A stretch of DNA of 64,000 bases. Origin: Polynucleobacter sp. AP-Nino-20-G2 (lineage in GTDB: Bacteria > Pseudomonadota > Gammaproteobacteria > Burkholderiales > Burkholderiaceae). The stretch lies in NCBI RefSeq assembly GCF_018688235.1, contig NZ_CP061313.1, positions 1,161,130 to 1,225,129 on the forward strand, in the 5' to 3' direction. Below, in pieces: positions 51,186-59,833 of this stretch (positions within the stretch are counted from its first letter, which is position 1; the number at the start of each line of letters is the position of its first letter). Both the position numbers and the translations under genes were made by a program. The notes under the pieces were generated by a model. That model searched no databases. It was not told the DNA's origin and worked only from the letters and a program-made list of their open reading frames with translations.

Positions 51186-51485
51186 TTACTGAGCAGCTAC
51201 AGGCTCTTGAGCTGCCTTTGCCTTTTTCTTAGCTTTCTTTTTCGCTTTTTTCTCGGCTTTCTTTTCTTTCTTGGATTTCTTCTTGGCCTTCTTCTCGGCC
51301 TTCTTCTCGGCAGCTTTATCAGATTGAGCTGCTGGAGCTGGCGTAGCCGGAGCTGCTGCTGGCGCCGCAACAGGAGCAGGTGCAGGTGCAGGCGCTGGGT
51401 CAGCGGCCAGCACCGTTAGCGGAGATAGGCCAATTGAAGCGGAAATGAGAGTAGCTAAACTAAGTTTTGCAAAGCGAGAATTCAT
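51186..51485 (-). CDS. Exported Lys/Ala/Pro-rich low-complexity protein
   Basis: A 99-residue protein; the start at ATG 51485 has GGAG six bases upstream, while the frame extends to 51527. A signal peptide ends near VLAA (LATLISASIGLSPLTVLAA). The mature part is a Pro/Ala segment (DPAPAPAPAPVAAP) followed by about 40 residues of Lys with Ala and Glu, a strongly basic helix. No family recognised. It might bind the acidic envelope surface or nucleic acid. The gene converges with the transporter gene. Confidence 0.7.
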   Translation of the reverse strand: MNSRFAKLSLATLISASIGLSPLTVLAADPAPAPAPAPVAAPAAAPATPAPAAQSDKAAEKKAEKKAKKKSKKEKKAEKKAKKKAKKKAKAAQEPVAAQ

Positions 51486-51564
51486 TTGAGACTCCAATAG
51501 GTTTGTTGATGATTTAATAATACTCAATTATTTGTCATAAATGCTTCATTTAACAAGGTTTGCT

Positions 51565-52215
51565 ATGAACCCCTTTCCAGACGACATCTTCACAGAACCT
51601 CAAGGGTTTTCAGTTGACACACTGAAAAATCTCGGCCCCCTCTCTCGCCTTGCCGGAATTTGGGAGGGACAGCGCGGCCTAGATATCAAGCCTAAGGCTG
51701 ATGGGCCAAAAAAACAGGTTTATACCGAGCGGATTGAGATGCAGCCCATCGACCCACAGACCAATGGGCCACAGTTGTTTTACGGATTACGCTATCACCT
51801 ACACATCACGAAACCAGATCAAGTCAAAACTTATCATGAGCAAGTGGGTTATTGGCTTTGGGAGCCCGCCACCGGACTCATTGTGCACACTCTCACAATT
51901 CCTCGCGGGATGGTAACGATGGCAACTGGCAAGGCCCTGGCAAGCGCAACTCAATTTGAGTGCATAGCCAAAATTGATGATCCAACAGCAGGAATCTCAT
52001 CTAGCCCATTTTTAGATTACGCCTTCAAGACGATTGAGTATCGAATTTTGATCACCCTCTTGGATGATGGAACGTGGTCTTATGAACAAGATACTGTCAT
52101 GATGATTAAAGGTCAGACTGAACCTTTCCATCATATTGATAGCAACGTATTAACAAAAATTGGTGAGCCCACCCCAAACCCACTGGCCATGGAGGCAACA
52201 AAAAAGCCGTCCTAG
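51565..52215 (+). CDS. FABP-like/THAP4-type beta-barrel (nitrobindin-like) protein
   Basis: A 216-residue protein of the heme-binding beta-barrel family (DUF1794). ATG 51565 has AAGG seven bases upstream; the frame starts at 51541. Marks are LGPLSRLAGIWEGQRG, the PIDPQTNGPQLFYGLRYH strand, YHEQVGYWLWEPATGLIVHTLTIPRGM and a C-terminal HHIDSNVL. In nitrobindins a haem histidine is near the C-terminus; the HH here could serve, but haem binding is inferred. The stop codon lies in the loop of its terminator. Confidence 0.85.
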   Translation: MNPFPDDIFTEPQGFSVDTLKNLGPLSRLAGIWEGQRGLDIKPKADGPKKQVYTERIEMQPIDPQTNGPQLFYGLRYHLHITKPDQVKTYHEQVGYWLWEPATGLIVHTLTIPRGMVTMATGKALASATQFECIAKIDDPTAGISSSPFLDYAFKTIEYRILITLLDDGTWSYEQDTVMMIKGQTEPFHHIDSNVLTKIGEPTPNPLAMEATKKPS

Positions 52216-52226
52216 GACGGCCTTTT
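52201..52226. terminator. Bidirectional terminator between FABP-like and aminotransferase genes
   Basis: GCCGTCC (52206-52212) and GGACGGC (52215-52221) form a seven-pair palindrome with the FABP-like stop codon in its loop. Plus-strand CTTTT and minus-strand TTTTT tracts follow. Confidence 0.85.
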
Positions 52227-52249
52227 AGTAAAGTTGAATCTTCTGAGAA

Positions 52250-53398
52250 TTAAGCTGTTTGAGCTTCAGTCTCAGTAATTTTTTCTAATGCTGCCTGTAG
52301 GTGGCCGACTGTACGATCAACATGCGCCAACTTCTCTAAACCAAAGAGACCAATGCGGAATGTACGGAAGTCTGGGCGCTCATCGCACTGCAAAGGCACA
52401 CCGGCTGCTGTCTGCAAGCCAAGCGCAATAAACTTCTTGCCTGATTGAATATCTGGATCCTTGGTGTAGCTAACCACCACACCTGGAGATTGAAAGCCTT
52501 TTGCAGATACTGAGTGGTAACCTTTTGATACCAGCAAGGCGCGCACTTTGTCACCCAACTCTTGTTGCTTTTGCTTAAGAGCAGCGAACCCTAAAGTTTG
52601 CGTTTCTTTCATGACGTTGCGCAAAATCTTGAGCGCGTCCGTTGGCATAGTTGTGTGATACACGTGACCACCCTTTTCATAGGCCTCCATAATCTGAAGC
52701 CACTTTTTCAAGTCCATTGAAAAGCTACTGCTTTGGGTGGCATCAATACGCTCGCGAGCACGATCACCCATAGCAATCAATGCACAACAGGGTGAGCTAC
52801 TCCAACCTTTTTGCGGGGCGGTAATGAGAACATCGACATTACAAGCCTTCATATCAACCCACATGGCGCCAGAGGCGATGCAATCGAGTACGAACAAACC
52901 ATTTACGGAGCGTACGGCATCACCAACCGCTTTGAGATAGCCGTCCGGCAAAATGATCCCTGCTGAAGTTTCAACATGGGGAGCAAAAACCACCGCGGGT
53001 TTTTCTTTCTGAATGAATGCCACTACCTCTTCAATTGGCGCAGGAGCAAAAACACCTTGCGCGGAATCTTCCAATTGCTTGCCTTTAATAACAGTGACGT
53101 CCTGAGTGATATTGGCTAAATCAAAAATTTGGGTCCAGCGATAACTAAACCATCCATTACGCAGTACAAGACACTTTTGATTATTGGCAAATTGACGAGC
53201 AACCGCTTCCATACCGAAAGTGCCGCTACCAGGAACAATCACCGCAGAGCTCGCGTTATAAGCGTCCTTGAGGATGCTGGAAATATCCACCATCACTTTT
53301 TTAAACTCTTCAGACATATGGTTTAAAGAGCGGTCGGTGTAGACAACCGAAAACTCTAAAAGGCCGTCTGGATCAACGTTGGGGAGTAAACCTGGCAT
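52250..53398 (-). CDS. Class V aminotransferase (alanine-glyoxylate/serine-pyruvate type)
   Basis: A 382-residue PLP enzyme moving the amino group of alanine or serine to glyoxylate or pyruvate. The PLP lysine is K197 in TAPQKGWSSSP and D172 in FVLDCIASG contacts the pyridine nitrogen. The N-terminal VVYTDRSLNHMSEEF and GSGTFGMEAVARQF segments are typical. Likely role: glyoxylate or serine metabolism. Single gene with a shared terminator. Confidence 0.9.
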   Translation of the reverse strand: MPGLLPNVDPDGLLEFSVVYTDRSLNHMSEEFKKVMVDISSILKDAYNASSAVIVPGSGTFGMEAVARQFANNQKCLVLRNGWFSYRWTQIFDLANITQDVTVIKGKQLEDSAQGVFAPAPIEEVVAFIQKEKPAVVFAPHVETSAGIILPDGYLKAVGDAVRSVNGLFVLDCIASGAMWVDMKACNVDVLITAPQKGWSSSPCCALIAMGDRARERIDATQSSSFSMDLKKWLQIMEAYEKGGHVYHTTMPTDALKILRNVMKETQTLGFAALKQKQQELGDKVRALLVSKGYHSVSAKGFQSPGVVVSYTKDPDIQSGKKFIALGLQTAAGVPLQCDERPDFRTFRIGLFGLEKLAHVDRTVGHLQAALEKITETEAQTA

Positions 53399-53522
53399 AG
53401 TAATTTCCTAGTAAATCGTGTGATTAGCCCTAAATGATACTGATTTAGGGCCCAATGGGTGTTTGAGCACTGAAAACCCCTCTAAACGATGATTTTGGCC
53501 TATTGGAAGGGGTTTGGACGCC

Positions 53523-54422
53523 TTATCGCCTAGTAGATGAGGCCAGAATTCCGATAACGATCAAGGTGAAAGCGAGACCATGGAAGAATTGAGGAGGGTC
53601 ACCCAAAATCGCAGCGGAGAGTAAGGCAGTGAACAAGGGAATCAGGTTGGCAAAAAATGCCGCCACTGTTGGCCCCGCGCCATTCACCCCTAGACCCCAG
53701 CACCGATAAGCAATGAGGGAGGGTCCAATTGCCACAAAAACGATGAGGGCTCCCGTCCAGTAATTCAGATCAATAAAAGCGTTGCCAGTGGCAATTTCTA
53801 GGCCGTCGAACATCAAGGTCCACAGTAAGCCAATCATGACTTGAGCCATCAAAAATTCAGCCCATGGCCATTGCTTTTCATTACTCTGCCCCGGACGACT
53901 AATCATCCAGCTGTAAAAGGCCCACAGGATGGTAGCCAACATAATGAGCAAATCACCCATAACAACCTGCATAGTCAGTAGGCTGGCTAGCTCTCCTCTG
54001 GTTAGAACCACCATAACACCTACCAATGAGACCGCTGCACCAATCATTTGCAAAAGTGATGGCTTCACCCCATAAAACGCAGCGCCAATGAACAGCATCC
54101 AAATTGGCATGCTTGCCCCAATTAGGGTGACATTGATCGCGGTCGAGGTCTGCAGCGCTAAATAGAGGAGCACGTTGTAACTCCCCACCCCAAGGAGACC
54201 CAGGAGCAGGAAGCGGCGTTTGTTTTGCCACAAGGCGCTTCCCGGTTTAAATATCCGCCACCCCAAAGGAAGCAACATCAATGCGGCCAGCCCCCAACGC
54301 GCAGCACTCAAGGTGACCGGAGAAATGCTTCCAACCAAAGCCCGCCCAGCAATAGCATTACCGGCCCACAAAGCAGTGGCGAGCAGCAAATAGCAAACGG
54401 TTGGGAGGTTGAGTTGAGGCAT
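53523..54422 (-). CDS. DMT superfamily (EamA) transporter
   Basis: A 299-residue exporter with ten predicted helices: first repeat YLLLATALWAGNAIAGRALVG and LSAARWGLAALMLLPLGW, second repeat with GDLLIMLATILWAFYSWMIS and FFANLIPLFTALLSAAILGD. The pattern RhaT/EamA is clear. Substrate unknown. Divergent from the LldD-like gene, and not related by sequence to the DMT gene at 50165 beyond the family. Confidence 0.92.
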   Translation of the reverse strand: MPQLNLPTVCYLLLATALWAGNAIAGRALVGSISPVTLSAARWGLAALMLLPLGWRIFKPGSALWQNKRRFLLLGLLGVGSYNVLLYLALQTSTAINVTLIGASMPIWMLFIGAAFYGVKPSLLQMIGAAVSLVGVMVVLTRGELASLLTMQVVMGDLLIMLATILWAFYSWMISRPGQSNEKQWPWAEFLMAQVMIGLLWTLMFDGLEIATGNAFIDLNYWTGALIVFVAIGPSLIAYRCWGLGVNGAGPTVAAFFANLIPLFTALLSAAILGDPPQFFHGLAFTLIVIGILASSTRR

Positions 54423-54570
54423 TTATAGAGCAAATGGCTAAATAAGCGAGTAATTGGAGGTTGAATGCGACCTGACCCTTGGCATTGTAGAAACAAACGG
54501 CTGGTATTGCTAAGATAGAGCTTAATTTACCGACAGCCATCTTGAAATGGCAATACAGAAGAGGATTTTA

Positions 54571-55716
54571 GTGGCGATCATCACCAATATTGAAGACTTG
54601 CGGGTATTGCACCAAAAACGTACTCCCAAGATGTTTTATGACTATGCGGACTCTGGCTCTTGGACTGAGTCAACTTATCGCGCCAATGAATCCGATTTCC
54701 AGAAGATTAAGTTGCGTCAGCGCGTTGCGGTCGACATGACCAATCGCACCACCAAGACAACTATGGTTGGTCAAGAAGTTGCCATGCCGGTTGCGTTGGC
54801 ACCTACAGGCTTAACCGGAATGCAGCATGCTGATGGTGAGATTTTGGCGGCTCGTGCGGCAGAGAAGTTTGGCGTGCCCTTCTGCTTATCCACAATGAGC
54901 ATTTGCTCGATTGAAGATATCGCTGAGCGCACTACCAAGCCATTTTGGTTTCAGCTCTATGTCATGAAAGACCGTGGATTTATTGAGCGTCTGATTGAGC
55001 GTGCCAAAGCCGCTAAGTGCTCTGCCCTCGTGCTCACTTTAGATCTACAAATTTTGGGGCAACGCCACAAAGATCTCAAAAATGGATTATCCGCACCCCC
55101 AAAATTGACGATTGCCAACATCATTAACATGATGACAAAACCGCGTTGGTGCATGGGCATGGCGATGACTCCACGCAGGACATTCCGTAACATCGTTGGT
55201 CATGCTACCGGCGTTGGCAATATGTCATCCCTCTCCTCGTGGACAGCAGAGCAATTTGATCCAGGCTTAAGCTGGGATGACGTTGAATGGATTAAAAAGC
55301 TGTGGGGCGGAAAACTCATTATTAAAGGCATCCTGGACGAGGAAGATGCGCGCATGGCGGCAAATTCTGGTGCGGATGCTTTGATTGTGTCAAACCATGG
55401 TGGTCGTCAATTAGATGGCGCTATTTCCAGCATTCAAGCACTGCCAGGAATCGTCAATGCGGTTGGCAAGGATATTGAAGTATGGATGGATGGCGGCATT
55501 CGCTCCGGGCAAGATGTTATCAAAGCCTGGGCGCTCGGCGCACGCGGTACTTTGATTGGTCGCCCATTCCTTTATGGATTAGGCGCAATGGGTGAAGCAG
55601 GCGTCACAAAGTGTCTAGAGATTATTCATAACGAACTAGATATCACCATGGCTTTCACTGGTCATCGTGACATTCAAAACGTCACTAAAGATATCTTGTA
55701 TCCAGGAACTTTTTAA
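54571..55716 (+). CDS. lldD: FMN-dependent alpha-hydroxy acid dehydrogenase (LldD-like)
   Basis: A 381-residue flavoenzyme oxidising L-lactate or a related 2-hydroxy acid. I choose GTG 54571 because AGAGGA is five bases upstream; the frame starts at ATG 54547. The N-terminal ITNIEDLRVLHQKRTPKMFYDYADSGS is typical of proteobacterial members. The catalytic histidine is H276 in SNHGGRQLDG and the FMN-binding TLDLQILGQRHKD and WMDGGIRSGQDV segments are present. Electrons probably go to the quinone pool. The downstream DUF4239 gene overlaps its end. Confidence 0.93.
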   Translation: MAIITNIEDLRVLHQKRTPKMFYDYADSGSWTESTYRANESDFQKIKLRQRVAVDMTNRTTKTTMVGQEVAMPVALAPTGLTGMQHADGEILAARAAEKFGVPFCLSTMSICSIEDIAERTTKPFWFQLYVMKDRGFIERLIERAKAAKCSALVLTLDLQILGQRHKDLKNGLSAPPKLTIANIINMMTKPRWCMGMAMTPRRTFRNIVGHATGVGNMSSLSSWTAEQFDPGLSWDDVEWIKKLWGGKLIIKGILDEEDARMAANSGADALIVSNHGGRQLDGAISSIQALPGIVNAVGKDIEVWMDGGIRSGQDVIKAWALGARGTLIGRPFLYGLGAMGEAGVTKCLEIIHNELDITMAFTGHRDIQNVTKDILYPGTF

Positions 55717-56518
55717 TATTCCACACTTAGCCAACTCCCCGCTGCTTGTCTTTGCGATCTCCGCCGTAAGCCTCTCGGCATCGGTTTGGTTTGGCAATGC
55801 GGTATTAAGCAAGTACCGCACAAAAGATACGGAGACTTCAGCGGACCTAGGAATTATTCAGACGGCAACTCTGACTTTACTTGGTCTGATTATTGGCTTT
55901 ACCTTCTCTATGGCAATCGCTCGGTATGACTTACGACAAACCTACGAAGAGGCAGAGGCCAATGCGATTGGCACGGAATTCCTGAGGGCCGATTTACTAC
56001 CGAGTAAAAATGCGGAGGTAGTTAAACAACTCCTCAATGAGTATCTAGATCAACGCATTTTGTTCTACTCAAAACAAGATCACGAAACTGCCAATCAAAT
56101 TACGCGGCGTACCGTGGAATTGGAGTCAGCTTTATGGAGCGAAGTTCTTCCCATAGCTCGCACCCAATCAAGCCCCACAATCGCCCTGGTTGTTTCAGGA
56201 ATGAATGATGTCATTAATTCACAAGGCTATACCCAAGCAGCATGGTGGAATCGAATTCCTGGCGCTGCTTGGTGGTTAATGGCCGCAATCGCCGTTGGTG
56301 CCAATCTTCTAGTGGGATTTGGAGCAAGAAACTTTAAGCGTAATACCGCACTCTTCATGATGTTCCCGATCATGGTTTCAATTGCGTTCTTTTTAATTGC
56401 CGATATTGATAGCCCAAGAGGTGGCGTGATTCGCATAGACCCTCGCAATTTAATCGACCTTAAGCAGAACATCGCTCCAGCAACTAGCCACACACCCTCA
56501 ATAGGCAATAATCAATGA
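55667..56518 (+). CDS. DUF4239 (bestrophin-like domain) membrane protein
   Basis: A membrane protein of up to 283 residues. Two N-terminal helices (LLVFAISAVSLSASVWFGNAVL and TATLTLLGLIIGFTFSMAI) are followed by a soluble helical segment and two C-terminal helices (WWLMAAIAVGANLLVGFGA and ALFMMFPIMVSIAFFLIADID). The pattern SMAIARYDLRQTYEEAEANAIGTEFLRADLL is the DUF4239 mark. Function unknown; an ion-channel-like role is only suggested by the name. The start (GTG 55667) overlaps lldD by 50 bases and may be later. The stop overlaps the next ATG (ATGA). Confidence 0.8.
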   Translation: MTFKTSLKISCIQELFNIPHLANSPLLVFAISAVSLSASVWFGNAVLSKYRTKDTETSADLGIIQTATLTLLGLIIGFTFSMAIARYDLRQTYEEAEANAIGTEFLRADLLPSKNAEVVKQLLNEYLDQRILFYSKQDHETANQITRRTVELESALWSEVLPIARTQSSPTIALVVSGMNDVINSQGYTQAAWWNRIPGAAWWLMAAIAVGANLLVGFGARNFKRNTALFMMFPIMVSIAFFLIADIDSPRGGVIRIDPRNLIDLKQNIAPATSHTPSIGNNQ

Positions 56519-56706
56519 AACGTGTTGTAGATGTGTACAAAAATCGGGGACGTGAATTGGTTTGGACTTATGTAATTCACCTTGGCAACCTAGAGTTTCA
56601 TCCCGCCCAAATTGATTTCGAGCTAGAAGCATTGCGACTTTCTCAACTCGATAAACGCGGGACCGTCAGCGAACTCAGTGCCAAAGCGCGCCTTTCCATT
56701 AAGTAG
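56515..56706 (+). CDS. 63-residue conserved-looking protein coupled to DUF4239
   Basis: Starts in the ATGA overlap with the DUF4239 gene, so it is translationally coupled. Sequence begins MKRVVDVYKNRGRELVWTYV and continues IHLGNLEFHPAQIDFELEALRLSQLDKRG, with a mixed strand-helix pattern and no signal or membrane segment. I do not recognise the family. Coupling and codon use like its neighbours support a real gene. Confidence 0.6.
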   Translation: MKRVVDVYKNRGRELVWTYVIHLGNLEFHPAQIDFELEALRLSQLDKRGTVSELSAKARLSIK

Positions 56707-56780
56707 TTTCGCATTAACCCTAAGGCAAGTATTGCCAAAGACTTGGCTATCATATTGATTGCAAATCCCTCAATCAATTT

Positions 56781-57317
56781 ATGCCAAATACACGCTATCA
56801 CCCTCTTGCAATCTTCTTTCATTGGCTTATTTTTATTCTGGTGGCAGCCGCGCTCTTGGTGATTGAGCTCAAAGGCCAATACCCCAAAGGGAGCAAGCCG
56901 AGAGAGCTCTGCAAAACAATCCATAGCTTCATCGGACAAATCATTTTTATTGCCATGATCATGCGACTGATTGTTCGCCTTAAATTTGGCACACCAACAC
57001 CCTTAAACCCCAATCAGGCCCTTGTTGTCTCAGCCAAAATCATGCACTGGCTTCTTTACGCCTTACTCCTAACCCTTCCGGTAATGGGCTTTGTTTTCTT
57101 GCAGGCCGGCGGTAAAGAGGTACATTTTCTCGGCTGGGTTTGGCCCCAGCTCATCGAACCAGATCCGAACATCAAAAAAATCTTTAAAGAACTCCATGAG
57201 TCGCTCGGTACCTCGATCTACTTTTTGGTTGGCATACATGCCGCGGGCGCATTATGGCAACATTACATCCTCAAGAATGAGACGCTGCGTCGCATGCTCA
57301 ATAAATCAACGCAATAA
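56781..57317 (+). CDS. Cytochrome b561
   Basis: A 178-residue four-helix di-haem membrane cytochrome. Candidate haem-ligating histidines sit in FFHWLIF, TIHSFIG, IMHWLLY and VGIHAAGALWQH. It passes electrons between the quinone pool and periplasmic acceptors; in E. coli related CybB can oxidise superoxide. A 58-residue membrane protein gene follows 13 bases downstream. Confidence 0.92.
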   Translation: MPNTRYHPLAIFFHWLIFILVAAALLVIELKGQYPKGSKPRELCKTIHSFIGQIIFIAMIMRLIVRLKFGTPTPLNPNQALVVSAKIMHWLLYALLLTLPVMGFVFLQAGGKEVHFLGWVWPQLIEPDPNIKKIFKELHESLGTSIYFLVGIHAAGALWQHYILKNETLRRMLNKSTQ

Positions 57318-57330
57318 AAGGCCTTAAGAA

Positions 57331-57507
57331 ATGAAACCGCTCACTAAAAAAGCCAAGATGGCTGTAGGTTGGACTATTTTGATGACAGTCATTGGCACTG
57401 CGATGCTGCATCAATGGCAATTTTTTGCTATGGGATGCGCTTCGGTGGCGTTGCTATTGGTGGCCAATCACTATGACCTCTTGAAGGATCCTGAAGACAA
57501 AAAATAA
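57331..57507 (+). CDS. 58-residue two-helix membrane protein after cytochrome b561
   Basis: A short frame from ATG 57331 to TAA 57507, with AAAAGG upstream at a nine-base spacing. Two hydrophobic helices (WTILMTVIGTAMLHQW and FFAMGCASVALLLVA) are followed by HYDLLKDPEDKK. Directly downstream of the cytochrome gene and ended by a terminator, so it is likely cotranscribed; an accessory role for the cytochrome is only a guess. No family recognised. Confidence 0.6.
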   Translation: MKPLTKKAKMAVGWTILMTVIGTAMLHQWQFFAMGCASVALLLVANHYDLLKDPEDKK

Positions 57508-57540
57508 GACCTCTTTCTTTCGAAGGAGGTCTTTACCTTT
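57501..57540. terminator. Bidirectional terminator between the small membrane and OYE genes
   Basis: AAGACCTC (57506-57513) pairs with GAGGTCTT (57526-57533) with an inner CTT/AAG extension. The minus-strand side has ATTTTTTG and the plus side TTTACCTTTT. Confidence 0.75.
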
Positions 57541-57566
57541 TGCTACCTCAGTTTTAACTCAATGCT

Positions 57567-58667
57567 TTATAGGGTCGGGTAATCCGTATACCCCACCTCA
57601 GCTCCACCGTAGAAAGTTGCACGATCGTAGGCATTGAGTGGGGCGCCCTGTTTAAAGCGCTCCGCCAGATCCGGATTGGAAATGTACAAACGCCCGTACG
57701 CTACGGCATCTGCTAAACCAGCTTCTAAGACTGCCTCGCCCATCGCCTGATCGTAGCCTCCAGCACTAATAAATTGGCCTTGATAGGCTGCGCGGAAGAT
57801 CTCCGATGTAATTGGCGCTGTTTCATTCACCTGATCATTGCCGCCAGCGCTCGTAGAACGGGGCTCAATCATATGAACATAAGCAAGCTGATAGCCATTT
57901 AACTTTTGTATAGCCGCATTGAATAAACCAACTGGATCGCTATCGGCCATATCGTTGAAGCTGCCATACGGAGATAAACGCACGCCAATGCGATCGCTTG
58001 GGAATACCTTGGTAACCGAATCAATGACCTCGCCCAATAAGCGTAAGCGATTTTCTACCGAGCCACCATATTGGTCCGTACGGTGGTTGGTTTTATCTTG
58101 TAAAAATTGATCCAATAAATAACCATTTGCCGCATGAATTTCTACGCCATCAAAACCCGCTGACTTTGCATTCTGGGCGGCAGCCTCAAACTCTTTGAGA
58201 AGGCGCGCAATATCATCTAGTGTCATTGCCTTAGGCGTTTCATAGTCATGCAACTTCCAGTCCGCGCCATAAGTCTGACCAGCGGCCGCAATGGCAGAAG
58301 GCGCCTCTGGAACGCCCTGCTCTGGATGCAATGAGGAATGTGAAATACGTCCCACGTGCCACAACTGCGCTACGATTTTTCCACCTTTAGCATGCACAGC
58401 CTCAACAACCTCTCTCCAGGCAGCTGTTTGCTCGGGAGAGTAGATTCCCGGGGTTGCTGGATACCCCTTAGCAAGAGGAGAAATTTGTGTTGCCTCAGAA
58501 ATGATGAGTCCAGCGCCAGCTCTTTGCGCATAGTATGTTTTAGCCAATGGGTTTGGGACATCGCCATCCACCGCGCGCATCCTAGTTAAAGGAGCCATTA
58601 CAAGGCGATTCTTTAATTCAATGGCGCCGAGCTTAACAGGGGTAAACATTATTTCTTTTCCGGACAT
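57567..58667 (-). CDS. Old Yellow Enzyme family alkene reductase
   Basis: A 366-residue FMN enzyme reducing activated C=C bonds, nitrate esters or quinones with NADPH (NemA type). The opening FTPVKLGAIELKNRLVMAPLTRMR, the substrate-binding GVEIHAANGYLLDQFLQDKTNHRTDQYGG and the C-terminal PLNAYDRATFYGGAEVGYTDYP are characteristic. It lies next to oxyR in the same direction; OYEs are commonly stress induced, but no shared transcript is proven. Confidence 0.93.
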   Translation of the reverse strand: MSGKEIMFTPVKLGAIELKNRLVMAPLTRMRAVDGDVPNPLAKTYYAQRAGAGLIISEATQISPLAKGYPATPGIYSPEQTAAWREVVEAVHAKGGKIVAQLWHVGRISHSSLHPEQGVPEAPSAIAAAGQTYGADWKLHDYETPKAMTLDDIARLLKEFEAAAQNAKSAGFDGVEIHAANGYLLDQFLQDKTNHRTDQYGGSVENRLRLLGEVIDSVTKVFPSDRIGVRLSPYGSFNDMADSDPVGLFNAAIQKLNGYQLAYVHMIEPRSTSAGGNDQVNETAPITSEIFRAAYQGQFISAGGYDQAMGEAVLEAGLADAVAYGRLYISNPDLAERFKQGAPLNAYDRATFYGGAEVGYTDYPTL

Positions 58668-58746
58668 ATGACTCTTTCTATGGATGCTGATGGGATTACT
58701 AAATGGGACACTGTAGCAAGAATGACTCGTTCTTGCTTGGCGCTAG

Positions 58747-59694
58747 TTAATTCTTGCCTACACTTTTAACAGGGCTACGACTCGTTTTTGCATTCCGCTT
58801 AAAACGATCCTGAATACAGTCGGAGAGAGCTTCAAACTCCTGAAGATGCGCTGTGGAAGCGCGTGCCACTAAGGCGATAACCCTTTTAGGCGCGGGCGGA
58901 GCCAATGGACGAGCAACCAAACTGGTACCGTTCAATAAGCCGCCCCTCACAGCCATTTCTGGCAATAAGGCGATACCCATTCCAGACTCAACCATTTGCA
59001 AAAGCGTCAAAAGACTCGTCGCCTCCATCCCATCCGCTTTACGAATATCGGAGCGTTTGCAGGCCTGCAAGGTATGCTCCCTCAGGCAGTGTCCTTCCTC
59101 CAATAACAAGAGGCGCTCAGCCATCTTGGCGGGCAAATGAATTTCCTTACCCTTAAGGGCGGGATCCTCTTCATGAGCCACCAACCAAAACTCATCATCA
59201 AATAACTCTTTAACCAGCAAACCAGAAGTTTCATAAGGCAAGGCGATCAGGATGAAGTCCAGCTGATGTTCGGCAAGCCTCTCCAAGAGGTTTGCCGTCA
59301 GGTCCTCACGCAAAGCAATCTTGAGATCAGGAAAGCGCTCACGAATATCTGGCAACACATTTGGCAACAAGAAAGGTGCAATTGTTGGAATCACGCCCAA
59401 ACGCACCGTCCCAGCCATGGGCCTGCCTGCAGCCCCAGCATACTCAACTAGGTCCTCAGAAGCCGCCAAGATGGCTTGTGCACGCGTAAGAAGCTCAAGA
59501 CCGATGGGAGTGACCGCAACGTTTTGCCGATCACGCTCAACCAGACGAACCCCCAGACTGTCCTCAAGCTCTTTTAAGCCCGCACTCAGGGTGGATTGCC
59601 CAACAAAACACACTTCAGCCGCGCGAGTAAAGTTCAGCTCTCGGGCAATAGCCACAAAATAACGAAGTTGACGTAGTGAAGGTAGAGCAGCCAT
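58747..59694 (-). CDS. oxyR: OxyR peroxide-sensing LysR-family regulator
   Basis: A 315-residue transcription factor that senses H2O2 by a disulfide. The winged HTH is at residues 5-65 (LRQLRYFVAIARELNFTRAAEVCFVGQSTLSAGLKELED). The redox pair C203 (GHCLREH) and C212 (QACKRSD) matches the E. coli C199/C208 arrangement. The gene is divergent from the rubrerythrin operon with a 139-base AT-rich gap (59695-59833), so OxyR most likely controls it. I see no clean ATAG-N7-CTAT pattern but the gap is dyad-rich. Confidence 0.93.
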   Translation of the reverse strand: MAALPSLRQLRYFVAIARELNFTRAAEVCFVGQSTLSAGLKELEDSLGVRLVERDRQNVAVTPIGLELLTRAQAILAASEDLVEYAGAAGRPMAGTVRLGVIPTIAPFLLPNVLPDIRERFPDLKIALREDLTANLLERLAEHQLDFILIALPYETSGLLVKELFDDEFWLVAHEEDPALKGKEIHLPAKMAERLLLLEEGHCLREHTLQACKRSDIRKADGMEATSLLTLLQMVESGMGIALLPEMAVRGGLLNGTSLVARPLAPPAPKRVIALVARASTAHLQEFEALSDCIQDRFKRNAKTSRSPVKSVGKN

Positions 59695-59833
59695 AAAGTT
59701 GAAATATCCCTATAATCAATTTATTAGATAAATAATATCATTATTATTCATTGGACTGATTAATCATCGAGGCGCAGAATTCATTCCATGGTGTTAACGC
59801 ACTGCTTACCAATTCACTATAGAGGAGCAAACC

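Noticed and set aside
53474..53515. AAACCCC...GGGGTTT inverted repeat before the DMT gene end
   Set aside because: The 28-base loop and lack of a clean T run make it an unlikely terminator.
59695..59833. Exact OxyR operator in the oxyR-rubrerythrin gap
   Set aside because: The gap is AT-rich with many weak dyads, but no clear spaced ATAG/CTAT set could be fixed by eye.
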